A stretch of 64,000 nucleotides of DNA from Mucilaginibacter aurantiaciroseus (GTDB lineage Bacteria; Bacteroidota; Bacteroidia; Sphingobacteriales; Sphingobacteriaceae), in NCBI RefSeq assembly GCF_024055595.1, contig NZ_JAMXOF010000001.1, forward strand, positions 930,001-994,000. The letters run 5' to 3'. Both the position numbers and the translations under genes were made by a program. This document shows positions 7,541-16,678 of the stretch, piece by piece (position 1 is the first letter of the stretch; every line of letters starts with the position of its first letter). The notes below the pieces were generated by a model. That model had not been told where the DNA came from. It searched no databases and worked only from the letters and a program-made list of their open reading frames with translations.

Positions 7541-7951
7541 TATTTCGGATTTTAGATGTACGGTTTCGGATTTTTAAAATTGCCCGTCTTCGCAAATTGC
7601 CCGTCTTCGCAGGGGGCTCTCGACAGAGGGTTCTGCCAATCATTAACGCGGCACGTTGTGATACCCTGCTAAGACAAAACGGGTAGAAAGTTCGGCGTTT
7701 TAAAGTCGAAATAAAGTGTTTTAAATCCTGTTAAAATCGTTGATTTGAGGTGTCTCATTCCGTCCCATTTAGAAAGCGATGAGACACCTGACTGAAAATT
7801 ATAAATATTTAATTTATAATTAGTTAAGTTTATTATTAAAAAGTTTTACTTTAATTAGGAATAAATTTAATATTATGCAATCATCTGATTTTTAATTACT
7901 TATAAATCATATTGCTTTGTGTAATATATAGTGGGACACTCTGCCAACTGA
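7541..7951. other. Intergenic region with short direct repeats and one strong inverted repeat
   Basis: No gene is seen in these 411 bases. Near 7578-7613 the word AAATTGCCCGTCTTCGCA occurs twice in tandem. A perfect 11-bp inverted repeat lies at 7748-7789. The stretch from about 7795 to 7940 is very AT-rich and shows no coding signal. It separates the two convergent genes for the helicase and the sensor kinase. Confidence 0.6.
7748..7789. repeat. Perfect 11-bp inverted repeat
   Basis: AGGTGTCTCAT and ATGAGACACCT are exact reverse complements separated by 20 bases. There is no T-run after either arm, so it is not a classic terminator. It may be a protein-binding site or a relic of a mobile element. 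Confidence 0.6.
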
Positions 7952-9283
7952 CTACTCCACCATTGGCAGCATAATTGTGAACGTACTGCCTTTTCCCTCA
8001 ACACTTTCTACCGCGATTTTACCGCCGTGGCTTTCTACAATATCCTTTACAATACTCAAACCTATGCCGGTAGATTGCTCGCCCTTGAGCCCGGTACGGC
8101 CGGCACCGCTAAAACGCTCGAACAGGTTTGGCAGCATCTCTTTGGGGATACCCATTCCTCGATCTTTAACCTTAATAACGATGTTGTTTTTTAGGCGGTT
8201 GAGTGATAGCTCCACGTTATCGGTATCCTTAGAGAATTTTAGCGCGTTGCTGATGAGGTTATCTATCACTCTCGGAAATTTTTCGAGGCTTATCTGTGCG
8301 TAAATATCTTTCACGTCGCTGGTAAAAACCACTTTATTGCCGCTGATGATCTGTACCTTCCAGGTGTTTACAATGTTTTGCAGGCACTTGTTCATCTCTG
8401 TGCGGGTGGTTTCAAACGAGTTCAGGTTCTCGTTACGGGCGGCATCCAACAGGTCGTCGATAATAGTACGGGCCTTTACGCACGATTGGCGCATCATGTT
8501 CAGGCTGTCCTGGGTGTCCTCGTCAATATCTTCCAGTTCCATCATCATCGCTAATGATTCTACCGCTGCTATGGGGTTGCGCAGGTCGTGCGCTACTGTT
8601 CCTAAAACCTGGTTCTTGAACTGGTTAGCCTTGTTGATCTCCTCGTTCTTCTGGCGAATCTCTACTATCTGCCCGTAATAGCTGGCTTTGTACGAGAAAA
8701 AGTATCTTGATGTTAAATAGAAACCGGCAAGTAATATGGCCGAGATCATTTGGTTGTAAGTCATTTCAGTTGCGCTTACCTGCGCGTGAAAAAGCATCAT
8801 GGTAAACAACATCTCGATGCCTATAAGCAGCACAATAGTTTCATAGTATTCGAACACAAAAAGCACGCTTACAATACTCAGGGCTATCAGGTAAAGGGTA
8901 AGCGCGTTACTTGGGTCGGATGTGGAGATAAAGCTGGAGTACATTCCGCAGCAGATAATGTACAGCGAGAATATGAAAACAAACAGAGCCATGCCTGCTG
9001 TGGCGTGTTTGGTGCGGCGCATATTTACCGCCAGTAAATGGCTTATGAGGTAAAAAAATGGGGTTACAATAATAAATATCCAGTTGATCAGATTAAACTC
9101 GGGGAAGTTTTGCGCCTTGGTTAAACTCTCCGGGAAAACGTGGTAAAGGATCCTGATGATGATGTTCAGCGTTAGGAAGATAAAGCTGGCGGTACGCACA
9201 CCCTGCAGGTTCTGATAAGTATAATAGTTGCGGTAAGCAGCACTGTACTTAAGAGATAGTTTGGTGAAAAAGTGCGTTTCCAA
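7952..9283 (-). CDS. Membrane-bound sensor histidine kinase, orphan
   Basis: The 443-residue protein has about six hydrophobic segments between residues 33 and 197, then a short linker, a HisKA domain and an HATPase domain. The phospho-accepting His232 is in AHDLRNPIAA, the N box is NLISNALKFS near residue 335, and the G boxes are DRGMGIP and GEQSTGIGLSIV. The sensor is the membrane part itself, with no recognisable PAS or periplasmic domain. No response regulator lies next to it, so its partner is unknown. The start is TTG at 9283; no ATG is available nearby. It is divergent from clpB, with 179 bases between them. Confidence 0.88.
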   Translation of the reverse strand: METHFFTKLSLKYSAAYRNYYTYQNLQGVRTASFIFLTLNIIIRILYHVFPESLTKAQNFPEFNLINWIFIIVTPFFYLISHLLAVNMRRTKHATAGMALFVFIFSLYIICCGMYSSFISTSDPSNALTLYLIALSIVSVLFVFEYYETIVLLIGIEMLFTMMLFHAQVSATEMTYNQMISAILLAGFYLTSRYFFSYKASYYGQIVEIRQKNEEINKANQFKNQVLGTVAHDLRNPIAAVESLAMMMELEDIDEDTQDSLNMMRQSCVKARTIIDDLLDAARNENLNSFETTRTEMNKCLQNIVNTWKVQIISGNKVVFTSDVKDIYAQISLEKFPRVIDNLISNALKFSKDTDNVELSLNRLKNNIVIKVKDRGMGIPKEMLPNLFERFSGAGRTGLKGEQSTGIGLSIVKDIVESHGGKIAVESVEGKGSTFTIMLPMVE

Positions 9284-9462
9284 TTCGGTTTAATTTAGGG
9301 GTTGCCCAAAAATATCAATTTATTTAATCCCTTACTCAAAAATGCGACAAATCATCCACCAAATCGTAAACTGTATTGACAAATTGTCTGCTCAGTTTAA
9401 AATTGAATGCCATTTGTTCATAAATACGGATGTGGCAATTGTTTTGAGCATATCTTAATACT

Positions 9463-12060
9463 ATGAATTTTAACAACTTTACCATAAAAGCCCAGGAAGC
9501 CGTACAAAAGGCATCCGAAATTGCGACAGGCAACCAGCAACAAGCTATTGAGCCAGCGCACCTCTTAAAAGGGCTTTTATTGGTTGACGAGAACGTTATT
9601 ACCTACCTCCTGAAAAAACTAAACGTTAACCTAAACAGGTTAAACGAAACGCTTGATACCCAAATCGCATCCTTCCCAAAAGTGAGCGGGAGCGATGTTT
9701 ACCTTGCATCAGGCGTAAATTCAGCATTACAAAAAGCGAATGCTTACCTTAAAGAATTTAAGGATGAGTTTGTATCTGTAGAACATATACTATTAGGCAT
9801 CTTAAGTGGCAGCAACAAAGCTGCCGGTGACTTAAAGGATGCAGGCGTAAATGAAAAAGACCTTAAAAAAGCAATTACCAGTTTACGCGGCGACAGCAAG
9901 GTTACCGACCAAAACGCCGAAGCATCTTACAACGCCCTTAACAAATACGCCCGTAACCTTAACGATTATGCCGAAAGCGGTAAACTCGACCCGGTGATAG
10001 GTCGTGATGAGGAAATCCGTCGGGTGATCCAGATCCTGTCGCGCCGTACCAAAAACAACCCGATATTGGTTGGCGAGCCTGGTGTAGGTAAAACCGCTAT
10101 TGCCGAAGGTATCGCCTTCAGGATCATCAAAGGTGACGTGCCCGAGAGCCTAAAAACCAAAACCGTTTACTCGCTGGATATGGGCGCACTGATAGCCGGT
10201 GCCAAATATAAAGGTGAGTTTGAAGAACGCCTTAAAGCCGTTATTAAAGAAGTTATCCAGGGCGATGGCGAGATTGTATTGTTTATCGATGAGATCCACA
10301 CCCTGGTTGGTGCAGGTGGTGGCGAAGGTGCTATGGATGCCGCAAACATCCTGAAACCGGCCCTGGCCCGTGGCGAATTACGCGCTATTGGTGCAACCAC
10401 GCTTAACGAGTACCAGAAATACGTAGAGAAGGATAAAGCGCTCGAACGCCGTTTCCAAAAGGTGATGGTTGGCGAGCCGGATACTGCTGATGCAATCTCT
10501 ATATTACGGGGATTGAAGGAACGTTATGAAGCACACCATAAAGTACGCATTAAGGACGAGGCTATTATTGCCGCGGTAGAAATGTCGCAGCGCTATATTT
10601 CTGACAGGTTCCTGCCGGATAAGGCAATTGACCTGATGGATGAGGCCGCTTCTAAATTGCGTTTAGAAATGGATTCGGTACCTGAAGTGGTAGATGAGCT
10701 GGAACGCCGTATTATGCAGCTGGAAATTGAGCGCGAAGCTATCAAACGCGAAAAGAACGACCACAAAGTAAAAGAACTTAGCGAAGAGATCGCTAACTTA
10801 TCTGCCGACCGTGATTCGTTACGTGCTAAATGGCAGGGCGAAAAAGATATTGTAGACGGCATAAACCAAAAGGTTGTGCAGATCGAAAATTATAAACTGG
10901 AAGCCGAACAAGCCGAACGCGCCGGAGATTACGGTAAAGTAGCCGAATTACGCTATGGTACCATCGTTGATGCACAGCGTGAAGTGGATAAGCTTAAAGA
11001 GGCCCTGGCCGAAAATAAGGACGATAACCGCATGCTGAAAGAGGAAGTTACCGCCGACGATATTGCCGGTGTGGTAAGCCGATGGACAGGCATCCCGGTG
11101 AGTAAAATGATCCAAAGCGAACGCGAGAAATTACTGAGCCTGGAAGCCGAACTGCACAAACGTGTGGCAGGGCAAGAGGAAGCTATTGAAGCAATAAGCG
11201 ATGCTATCCGCCGAAGCCGTGCAGGTTTGCAGGATAAGCGTAAGCCAATCGGCTCGTTTATCTTTTTAGGTACAACAGGTGTGGGTAAAACCGAGCTTGC
11301 CAAAGCCCTTGCAGAATACTTGTTTAATGATGAAAACTCATTGGTGCGGATCGACATGAGCGAGTACCAGGAGCGCCACTCTGTTTCAAGATTGATAGGT
11401 GCCCCTCCGGGATACGTGGGTTATGATGAAGGCGGCCAGTTAACCGAAGCCGTTCGCCGTAAACCGTACAGCGTGGTATTGCTGGATGAGATAGAGAAAG
11501 CGCACCCGGATGTATTTAACATATTGCTACAGGTGCTTGATGATGGTCACTTAACCGATAACAAAGGCCGCGTGGTTAACTTTAAGAACACCATCATCAT
11601 CATGACATCCAACATAGGTTCAAACATCATTCAGGAGAACTTCTCTGAGTTGGAGGATAATAACCGTGATGAAGTGATCGCCAAAACCAAAAATGAATTG
11701 TTTACGGTGTTACGTGCAACCATCCGCCCCGAGTTTTTAAACCGGATAGACGAGATCATTATGTTTACCCCGCTAAGCAGGGACGAGATAGGAGATATTG
11801 TGAAACTGCAGTTTAGGCAGGTACAACAAACACTTGCCGAAATGGGGGTAACCATAGATGCGACTGAAGAAGCCTTAGATTGGCTGGCGCAATTGGGTTA
11901 CGACCCGCAGTTTGGTGCCCGTCCGTTAAAAAGGGTTATCCAAAAGAAAATACTGAACGAGCTATCAAAACAGATCCTGGCCGGCAAGGTGGATCGTGAT
12001 AGCAAGATTAAGCTGGATATGTTTGATAATAACTTTGTATTTGTGAATGCGGGTGAGTAA
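9463..12060 (+). CDS. clpB: ClpB disaggregase
   Basis: ClpB is a hexameric AAA+ chaperone that, with DnaK, pulls apart protein aggregates after heat stress. The 865-residue protein has the N-domain repeats (residues 1-150), AAA1 with Walker A GEPGVGKT near residue 204, the long coiled-coil M domain near 400-530, and AAA2 with Walker A GTTGVGKT near residue 603. The [13 protein letters not shown] pore loop of AAA2 is present. Length and order match the family. It is a single gene with its own upstream region and a terminator at 12138. No CIRCE element is seen upstream. Confidence 0.98.
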   Translation: MNFNNFTIKAQEAVQKASEIATGNQQQAIEPAHLLKGLLLVDENVITYLLKKLNVNLNRLNETLDTQIASFPKVSGSDVYLASGVNSALQKANAYLKEFKDEFVSVEHILLGILSGSNKAAGDLKDAGVNEKDLKKAITSLRGDSKVTDQNAEASYNALNKYARNLNDYAESGKLDPVIGRDEEIRRVIQILSRRTKNNPILVGEPGVGKTAIAEGIAFRIIKGDVPESLKTKTVYSLDMGALIAGAKYKGEFEERLKAVIKEVIQGDGEIVLFIDEIHTLVGAGGGEGAMDAANILKPALARGELRAIGATTLNEYQKYVEKDKALERRFQKVMVGEPDTADAISILRGLKERYEAHHKVRIKDEAIIAAVEMSQRYISDRFLPDKAIDLMDEAASKLRLEMDSVPEVVDELERRIMQLEIEREAIKREKNDHKVKELSEEIANLSADRDSLRAKWQGEKDIVDGINQKVVQIENYKLEAEQAERAGDYGKVAELRYGTIVDAQREVDKLKEALAENKDDNRMLKEEVTADDIAGVVSRWTGIPVSKMIQSEREKLLSLEAELHKRVAGQEEAIEAISDAIRRSRAGLQDKRKPIGSFIFLGTTGVGKTELAKALAEYLFNDENSLVRIDMSEYQERHSVSRLIGAPPGYVGYDEGGQLTEAVRRKPYSVVLLDEIEKAHPDVFNILLQVLDDGHLTDNKGRVVNFKNTIIIMTSNIGSNIIQENFSELEDNNRDEVIAKTKNELFTVLRATIRPEFLNRIDEIIMFTPLSRDEIGDIVKLQFRQVQQTLAEMGVTIDATEEALDWLAQLGYDPQFGARPLKRVIQKKILNELSKQILAGKVDRDSKIKLDMFDNNFVFVNAGE

Positions 12061-12137
12061 GATTTGAGACGAGATATGAAATAGGTTTGTGAGAGTGATT
12101 GCAATCTCGAACTATTAATTAACTAATCATACAAGCG

Positions 12138-12165
12138 GGCTGCCTTAGGGCGGCCTTTTTGTTTT
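12138..12165 (+). terminator. Terminator of clpB
   Basis: GGCTGCC pairs with GGCGGCC (one G-T pair) around the loop TTAG, followed by TTTTTGTTTTT. Confidence 0.8.
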
Positions 12166-12316
12166 TAGATGTTTTTAGATGTTTTTTGGTTAAATTAAAC
12201 TTGTAAATAACTTAATAATAAGTTAATAATAAGTGTATAACTTGTTGAAAGAAATTATAGAGATTTGTTTGTATAATTAAGTCAAACGAAATCAAAATTT
12301 AACTAAAAAATAAAAC

Positions 12317-13939
12317 ATGTCTCATTTTACTAAACTGAAATTATCGTTTATCGCATTATTTGCGGCGGGTTTATTGGCAGCAGGTTGCCAGAAAAGCGAA
12401 AGTGTTAAAACAGATGCAACATCATTAGCAGCCGGGGTTAAGCCATCAGCATCTTTAAAAACAGAAGCTGTATCCTTAACGCAGGGGTTTGAAGTTGGTG
12501 CTACCAGCCCAAAAACAGCGTATGATGTATCGCCAACCGGTTCATCGGGCGGCGATGACGTTATTTTATCCGGCAGTACATGGAATTTATATGACGCGCT
12601 GATAGGTAATTTAGCGGCCGATCAAAAAGTGGGGTCATGGTCGGCGCGCATTCGTAACACGGGTAAAATAACCATGCTTTTTGATGTTACCACCGGTATG
12701 AGTACGGTAACGTTAAAGTCGGCAACTTATAGCGGCGATGTAGCGAGCACCTGGGGCTTGTTTTATTCGGTAAACGGCGGAAGTACCTGGGCACAATCGG
12801 GTGCGGCGGTTACTACAACGGCGTCTCTAACTTTAACAACCTTTACCATTACCCAAACCGGGAATGTACGTTTAGAGATCCGCAAGTTAAGCGGTGGTAC
12901 TAACCGTGTCAACATTGATGATATCACCGTAAACGATAACGCCGGTGGTGGTGGCACAGGCGGCGGTACAGTTATTGCCGGGAAGAAATTTTTATTTGAT
13001 GCCAGCCATTTAGAAAACGCAGGCAGTGCCGATTGGCAAATTGATGCTGATGGTACCGAAAATGTATCGATATATACCGGCGGTACAACTGTAGAAACCA
13101 AAGCTCAGCGTTTCCCTACGCCATCTTATACAGGTATTACTGCATCAACCAGCGAAAGCTATTGGAAAGGTGCTATGTCGGCCTGGGCGGTTGAACTGGT
13201 TAAAAAAGGCGAGTTGGTAGAATCGTTACCTTCCGGTACGGCAATTACTTATGGTAACAGCTCAAATGTGCAGGATCTAAGCAATTACGATGTGTTTGTG
13301 GTTGTAGAACCTAACCGTTTATTTACTGCTGCCGAAAAAACAGCTATTATGAACTTTGTAAGCAATGGTGGTGGGTTGGTAATGGTTGCCGACCATACAG
13401 CCGCCACTACAGCAGGTACAGATTCAAATGGTTACAACCCATCAGATCGTGATGGCGATGGTTATGATTCGCCCCGTGTTTGGAATGATCTGATGACCAA
13501 TAACGGCATCAATAATAACAACCCTTTTGGCTTTACAATTAACTACGTTGATATCAGCGAAGGGCCGTCTACCAATGTATATACAGGTACAAATGCCAAC
13601 GCGCAAGTAGTTTTAAACGGTGCAGCGGGCGCGGCTTCCAAACTTGCATTTTACAATGGCTCTACAGCAACTTTAACACCTGCCAATAATGCCAATGTAC
13701 AGGGTCTGTTCTGGCGTAATAGCGCCACCAACGGCGGTAATGCCAATGTAATGGCATTGCTTTCAACATATGGTAGCGGCAGGGTTTTCTTTATTGGTGA
13801 TAGTTCACCATCTGATGACGGTACAGGTGATACCGGCGATAGCTTGTTTAACGGATGGTCGGGCGATTCGCCATCAGGTTTTACATCGCACCCGGCGTTG
13901 CATTTAAATGCGGCACTGTGGGCGGCTAAAGCGCAGTAA
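12317..13939 (+). CDS. Secreted lipoprotein with a C-terminal IFT52/GATase-like domain
   Basis: The 540-residue protein has a lipoprotein signal peptide with lipobox LAAGC (Cys24). Residues of about 45-210 form a beta-rich domain (VTLKSATYSGDVAS and similar) of the kind found in front of catalytic or binding modules in Bacteroidota. A GGGGTGGG linker follows. The C-terminal 320 residues look like an IFT52/DUF4350-type Rossmann domain: KKFLFDASHLENAG, LSNYDVFVVVEPNRLF, FVSNGGGLVMVADHTA, and FFIGDSSPSDDG. An Asp-rich DRDGDGYDS loop may bind calcium. Function is unknown. A stand-alone gene with its own terminator. The domain names are by eye only. Confidence 0.65.
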   Translation: MSHFTKLKLSFIALFAAGLLAAGCQKSESVKTDATSLAAGVKPSASLKTEAVSLTQGFEVGATSPKTAYDVSPTGSSGGDDVILSGSTWNLYDALIGNLAADQKVGSWSARIRNTGKITMLFDVTTGMSTVTLKSATYSGDVASTWGLFYSVNGGSTWAQSGAAVTTTASLTLTTFTITQTGNVRLEIRKLSGGTNRVNIDDITVNDNAGGGGTGGGTVIAGKKFLFDASHLENAGSADWQIDADGTENVSIYTGGTTVETKAQRFPTPSYTGITASTSESYWKGAMSAWAVELVKKGELVESLPSGTAITYGNSSNVQDLSNYDVFVVVEPNRLFTAAEKTAIMNFVSNGGGLVMVADHTAATTAGTDSNGYNPSDRDGDGYDSPRVWNDLMTNNGINNNNPFGFTINYVDISEGPSTNVYTGTNANAQVVLNGAAGAASKLAFYNGSTATLTPANNANVQGLFWRNSATNGGNANVMALLSTYGSGRVFFIGDSSPSDDGTGDTGDSLFNGWSGDSPSGFTSHPALHLNAALWAAKAQ

Positions 13940-13959
13940 TAGTTTTTAATCTGATTTAG

Positions 13960-13994
13960 GCAGCAATGGGGTAAACCTATTGCTGCTTTTTTTT
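13960..13994 (+). terminator. Terminator of the lipoprotein gene
   Basis: GCAGCAATGGG pairs with CCTATTGCTGC (one G-T pair) across GTAAA, followed by eight T. Confidence 0.9.
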
Positions 13995-14093
13995 AAATAT
14001 AATTTTATCAGCATTAACTATTTCAAAACAAACCTTTCGCATTAATGGTTATTTAGGTTCAATTGTTATCACACCAAAATAAACGCTACTGCC

Positions 14094-14438
14094 ATGAAAA
14101 ATTTTGAAACCTTAGTGGATGCCACTAATGACCTTACGAAGAGAGGATATACAGCAAACTTAAGCTTCGGAGGTGATACCATAGACGACAAATCGCAGGA
14201 CGTACACATGACTGCCGATGATTTTGAGATAGACGAATTTTACCGTTTCGAGGGACAAAGTAACCCGTCGGATATGTCTATCGTTTACGCCATCAACTCG
14301 CCAAAATATAACCTTAAAGGTATTTTAATAAATGCTTACGGTACTTATGCAGATGATAGTTCATCAGCAATATCTGCCAAGCTGCACCACCACCAGGTTA
14401 GCGATAACCTGCACGGCGCGGATAGACCGACAGAGTAA
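14094..14438 (+). CDS. Conserved small acidic protein (Bacteroidota family)
   Basis: The 114-residue protein is acidic and soluble, with no signal peptide. It starts MKNFETLVDATNDLTKRGY and has a DDFEIDEFYRFEGQSNPSD block. I recognise it as a small family widespread in Bacteroidota that databases often label phosphoribosylpyrophosphate synthetase. No PRPP-synthase motif is present and the protein is about a third of that enzyme's length, so the label is not accepted here. Function is unknown. It ends before a convergent broken gene, with an imperfect palindrome (GTCAGAATT/AATTTTGAC) between them. Confidence 0.75.
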   Translation: MKNFETLVDATNDLTKRGYTANLSFGGDTIDDKSQDVHMTADDFEIDEFYRFEGQSNPSDMSIVYAINSPKYNLKGILINAYGTYADDSSSAISAKLHHHQVSDNLHGADRPTE

Positions 14439-14507
14439 ACTGAAAATATAAAAGTCAGAATTTGAAGATGTTGCTGGCGACAGGCTATTTTTTTGAATTT
14501 TGACTTT

Positions 14508-15071
14508 TTAATTTTTACTCTCCATCGCAGCAAGTAATTTTTTTCCTCTTGATTGTATGGCCGGGCCGCCGGTGCGCATGATAAACTGCATCTGGTTCGC
14601 CAGTTCTTCTTTGATCCAATCGTACCGCCTATGTAAATTGAATAAAGTATCTGCCGCGAAAACCTTAACCGCTACTTTTACTTTTGGGTCTATCAGCCAG
14701 TCGAAATATTTTTCAACTACGTTTTCCATATCTATAGCTGCTAATTTTTGGCGGATGGTTGCCGGTGCATCAGGCATAGTTAAATACATCATGATGCGGG
14801 CTTAGTGCCGTTTGCAGCTTTCGTTGGTTACACCGGCCATGCGTTTTGCAAAATATTCCAGGTGCTCTATATAACGTTCGGGGTGGGCCAACATCATCGT
14901 ATCCAGTAACCATGCGGCACGGAAACCTATTTGTTTATCAGTATAGAATGTAAGGCCTATCAATTCGTTCAGTTCAAAATTTTGATCGGGTAATAAAACA
15001 GCCAGTCGCTCAATAAACCCTTTGGTGGGGTCTACTGTTAGTTCTATCATTAGCTGTTCTTTGGTAAGCAT
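14508..15071 (-). pseudogene. HEAT-like helical repeat protein interrupted by an in-frame TAA
   Basis: Two leftward frames, 15071-14802 and 14792-14508, are in the same reading frame and separated by a single TAA at 14804-14802. Read through, it is a single protein of about 187 residues. Around the stop it reads VTNESCKRH-stop-ARIMMYLTM, where one would expect a tyrosine. The whole resembles a ~190-residue Bacteroidota family of helical repeats sometimes mislabelled adenylosuccinate lyase. Segments such as FRAAWLLDTMMLAHPE and VFAADTLFNLHRRYDWI are HEAT-like. Either a recent nonsense mutation or a sequencing error. The second half begins with ATG-ATG, so a separate C-terminal protein could still be made. 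The start is ATG at 15071. Confidence 0.65.
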
Positions 15072-15229
15072 TATAGCAATCAATATGTAAATTTATAAAA
15101 ACCCGTTTTAATAATATCATAACAAGCTGGTAATATAACAGATATGTAATTGTTGTAAAACACCACAACCATTAGTTGTTTATTTGTTTAATATAGCGTA
15201 CTAATAATATTGTTTTTTATGTTTGATAA

Positions 15230-15267
15230 GTATGGGCTTAGTGTTTGTTTTTTGACAATGCCCATAC
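15230..15267. promoter_or_regulatory. Inverted repeat upstream of the M16 operon
   Basis: GTATGGGC and GCCCATAC are exact reverse complements separated by 22 T-rich bases. It lies 65 bases before the M16 start. Between it and the start a TACATTTG matches the Bacteroidota -7 consensus TAnnTTTG near 15299. A regulator site or leader hairpin is possible. Confidence 0.35.
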
Positions 15268-15331
15268 AACAAATAAACCTAACAGAAGGTAAAAATTATA
15301 CATTTGCCTACTGCTAATTAATTGTGATTAC

Positions 15332-16600
15332 ATGGTTAAATTTAATCGTTTTATACTAGACAATGGCCTGCGCGTAATTGTTCACGAAGATAGTACTACC
15401 CCGATGGCTGTGCTTAACATTTTATACGATGTTGGTGCGCGCGATGAAAACCCCGGGCAAACCGGTTTCGCGCATTTATTTGAGCACCTGATGTTTGGCG
15501 GCTCGGTAAATATCCCTAATTATGATGGCCCGCTGCAAAGGGTGGGGGGCGAAAATAACGCCTTCACCAGCAATGATATTACCAACTATTACATCACCCT
15601 GCCATCGGCCAATTTAGAGACCGCCTTTTGGCTGGAAAGCGACCGCATGCTAAACCTTGCCTTTAGCGAGAAAAGCCTGGAGGTGCAGCGTAACGTGGTG
15701 ATAGAGGAGTTTAAGCAGCGTTATCTTAACCAGCCTTACGGCGATGTTTGGTTAAAGCTTAGGCCAATGGTATATAAAAGCCACCCATACCAATGGGCAA
15801 CTATCGGTAAAACTATTAAACACATCGAGGATGCCAAAATAGAGGATGTAAAAGCCTTTTTTAAAAAGCATTACAACCCGCAAAACGCCATTATGGTAGT
15901 TGGGGGCGATGTAAAGACCGAAGAGATAAAAGCCATGGCCGAAAAATGGTTTGGCCCGATCCCTGCCGGTGAAAAATACAACCGCAACTTGCCACAAGAG
16001 CAACCACAGAACGAAGAGCGCCGCGAAACGTTTACCGCGAAAGTGCCGTTGAACGACGTATATATCGCTTTCCAGATGGGGGGGCGTTTGGATGATAGTT
16101 ATTATGCGGTGGAGCTGATGTCTGACATTCTATCAAGAGGAAACTCATCACGCTTGCACCGTAGCCTGATAAAGGATAAACAGCTGTTTAGCGAGGTGCA
16201 TGCTTATATCACAGGCAGCCTTGATAAAGGCATGTTTGTGCTGGAAGGCAAACCGCTTGAACATGTGAGTATTGAACAAGCCGAACAGGCGCTTTGGGAC
16301 GAAGTAGAGAAACTAAAGAACGAAGAAGTGCCTGCCGATGAACTAACCAAGGTTAAGAATAAAACCGAGAGTACGATGGTGTTTTCGGAGATGTCGCTTT
16401 TAGATAAGGCCATGAATTTGGCTTTTTATGAGTTGATGGGCGATGCAGATGGTTTTAACCACGAGACGGCTAAGTTTTTGGCGGTTACGGCAGGAGAGAT
16501 AAAGGCGCATGCCAACACCATCTTCACTAAAGAAAACTCATCAACGCTGGTTTACCTGGCGCAGGCTGTAAATGAGCCGGTACAGCTAATTAGCGAATAA
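15332..16600 (+). CDS. M16 zinc peptidase, catalytic subunit
   Basis: This 422-residue protein is the catalytic half of a two-chain M16 peptidase. The inverted zinc motif HLFEH is at residues 48-52, and the third ligand is the Glu in VVIEEFKQRY near residue 128. The segment FTSNDITNYYITLP is also typical. There is no signal peptide in this start, so the location may be cytoplasmic or needs an unseen signal. It is followed after 70 bases by the partner without the zinc motif. In such pairs the two chains form a closed chamber that degrades peptides. Specific substrate unknown. Confidence 0.93.
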   Translation: MVKFNRFILDNGLRVIVHEDSTTPMAVLNILYDVGARDENPGQTGFAHLFEHLMFGGSVNIPNYDGPLQRVGGENNAFTSNDITNYYITLPSANLETAFWLESDRMLNLAFSEKSLEVQRNVVIEEFKQRYLNQPYGDVWLKLRPMVYKSHPYQWATIGKTIKHIEDAKIEDVKAFFKKHYNPQNAIMVVGGDVKTEEIKAMAEKWFGPIPAGEKYNRNLPQEQPQNEERRETFTAKVPLNDVYIAFQMGGRLDDSYYAVELMSDILSRGNSSRLHRSLIKDKQLFSEVHAYITGSLDKGMFVLEGKPLEHVSIEQAEQALWDEVEKLKNEEVPADELTKVKNKTESTMVFSEMSLLDKAMNLAFYELMGDADGFNHETAKFLAVTAGEIKAHANTIFTKENSSTLVYLAQAVNEPVQLISE

Positions 16601-16646
16601 CAGATTAATTGAATCGTCTAAGCCGCAAATGTAAAGCATTACGGTA

Positions 16647-16678
16647 ATGACTAAATGACGCAATGACTCAATGACTGA
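16647..16678 (+). repeat. Four 8-bp tandem repeats forming overlapping mini-ORFs at the next gene's start
   Basis: The units ATGACTAA, ATGACGCA, ATGACTCA and ATGACTGA follow each other without gaps. ATG codons stand at 16647, 16655, 16663 and 16671. Each of the first three opens a three-codon frame (M-T-K or M-T-Q) whose TGA overlaps the next ATG. The fourth ATG is the start of the second M16 gene. Confidence 0.9.

Noticed and set aside
14094..14438. Label phosphoribosylpyrophosphate synthetase for this gene
   Set aside because: No PRPP-synthase motif is present and the protein is far too short.
16647..16678. CRISPR-like array
   Set aside because: The units are 8 bp, adjacent, have no spacers and end in a start codon; no cas genes are present.
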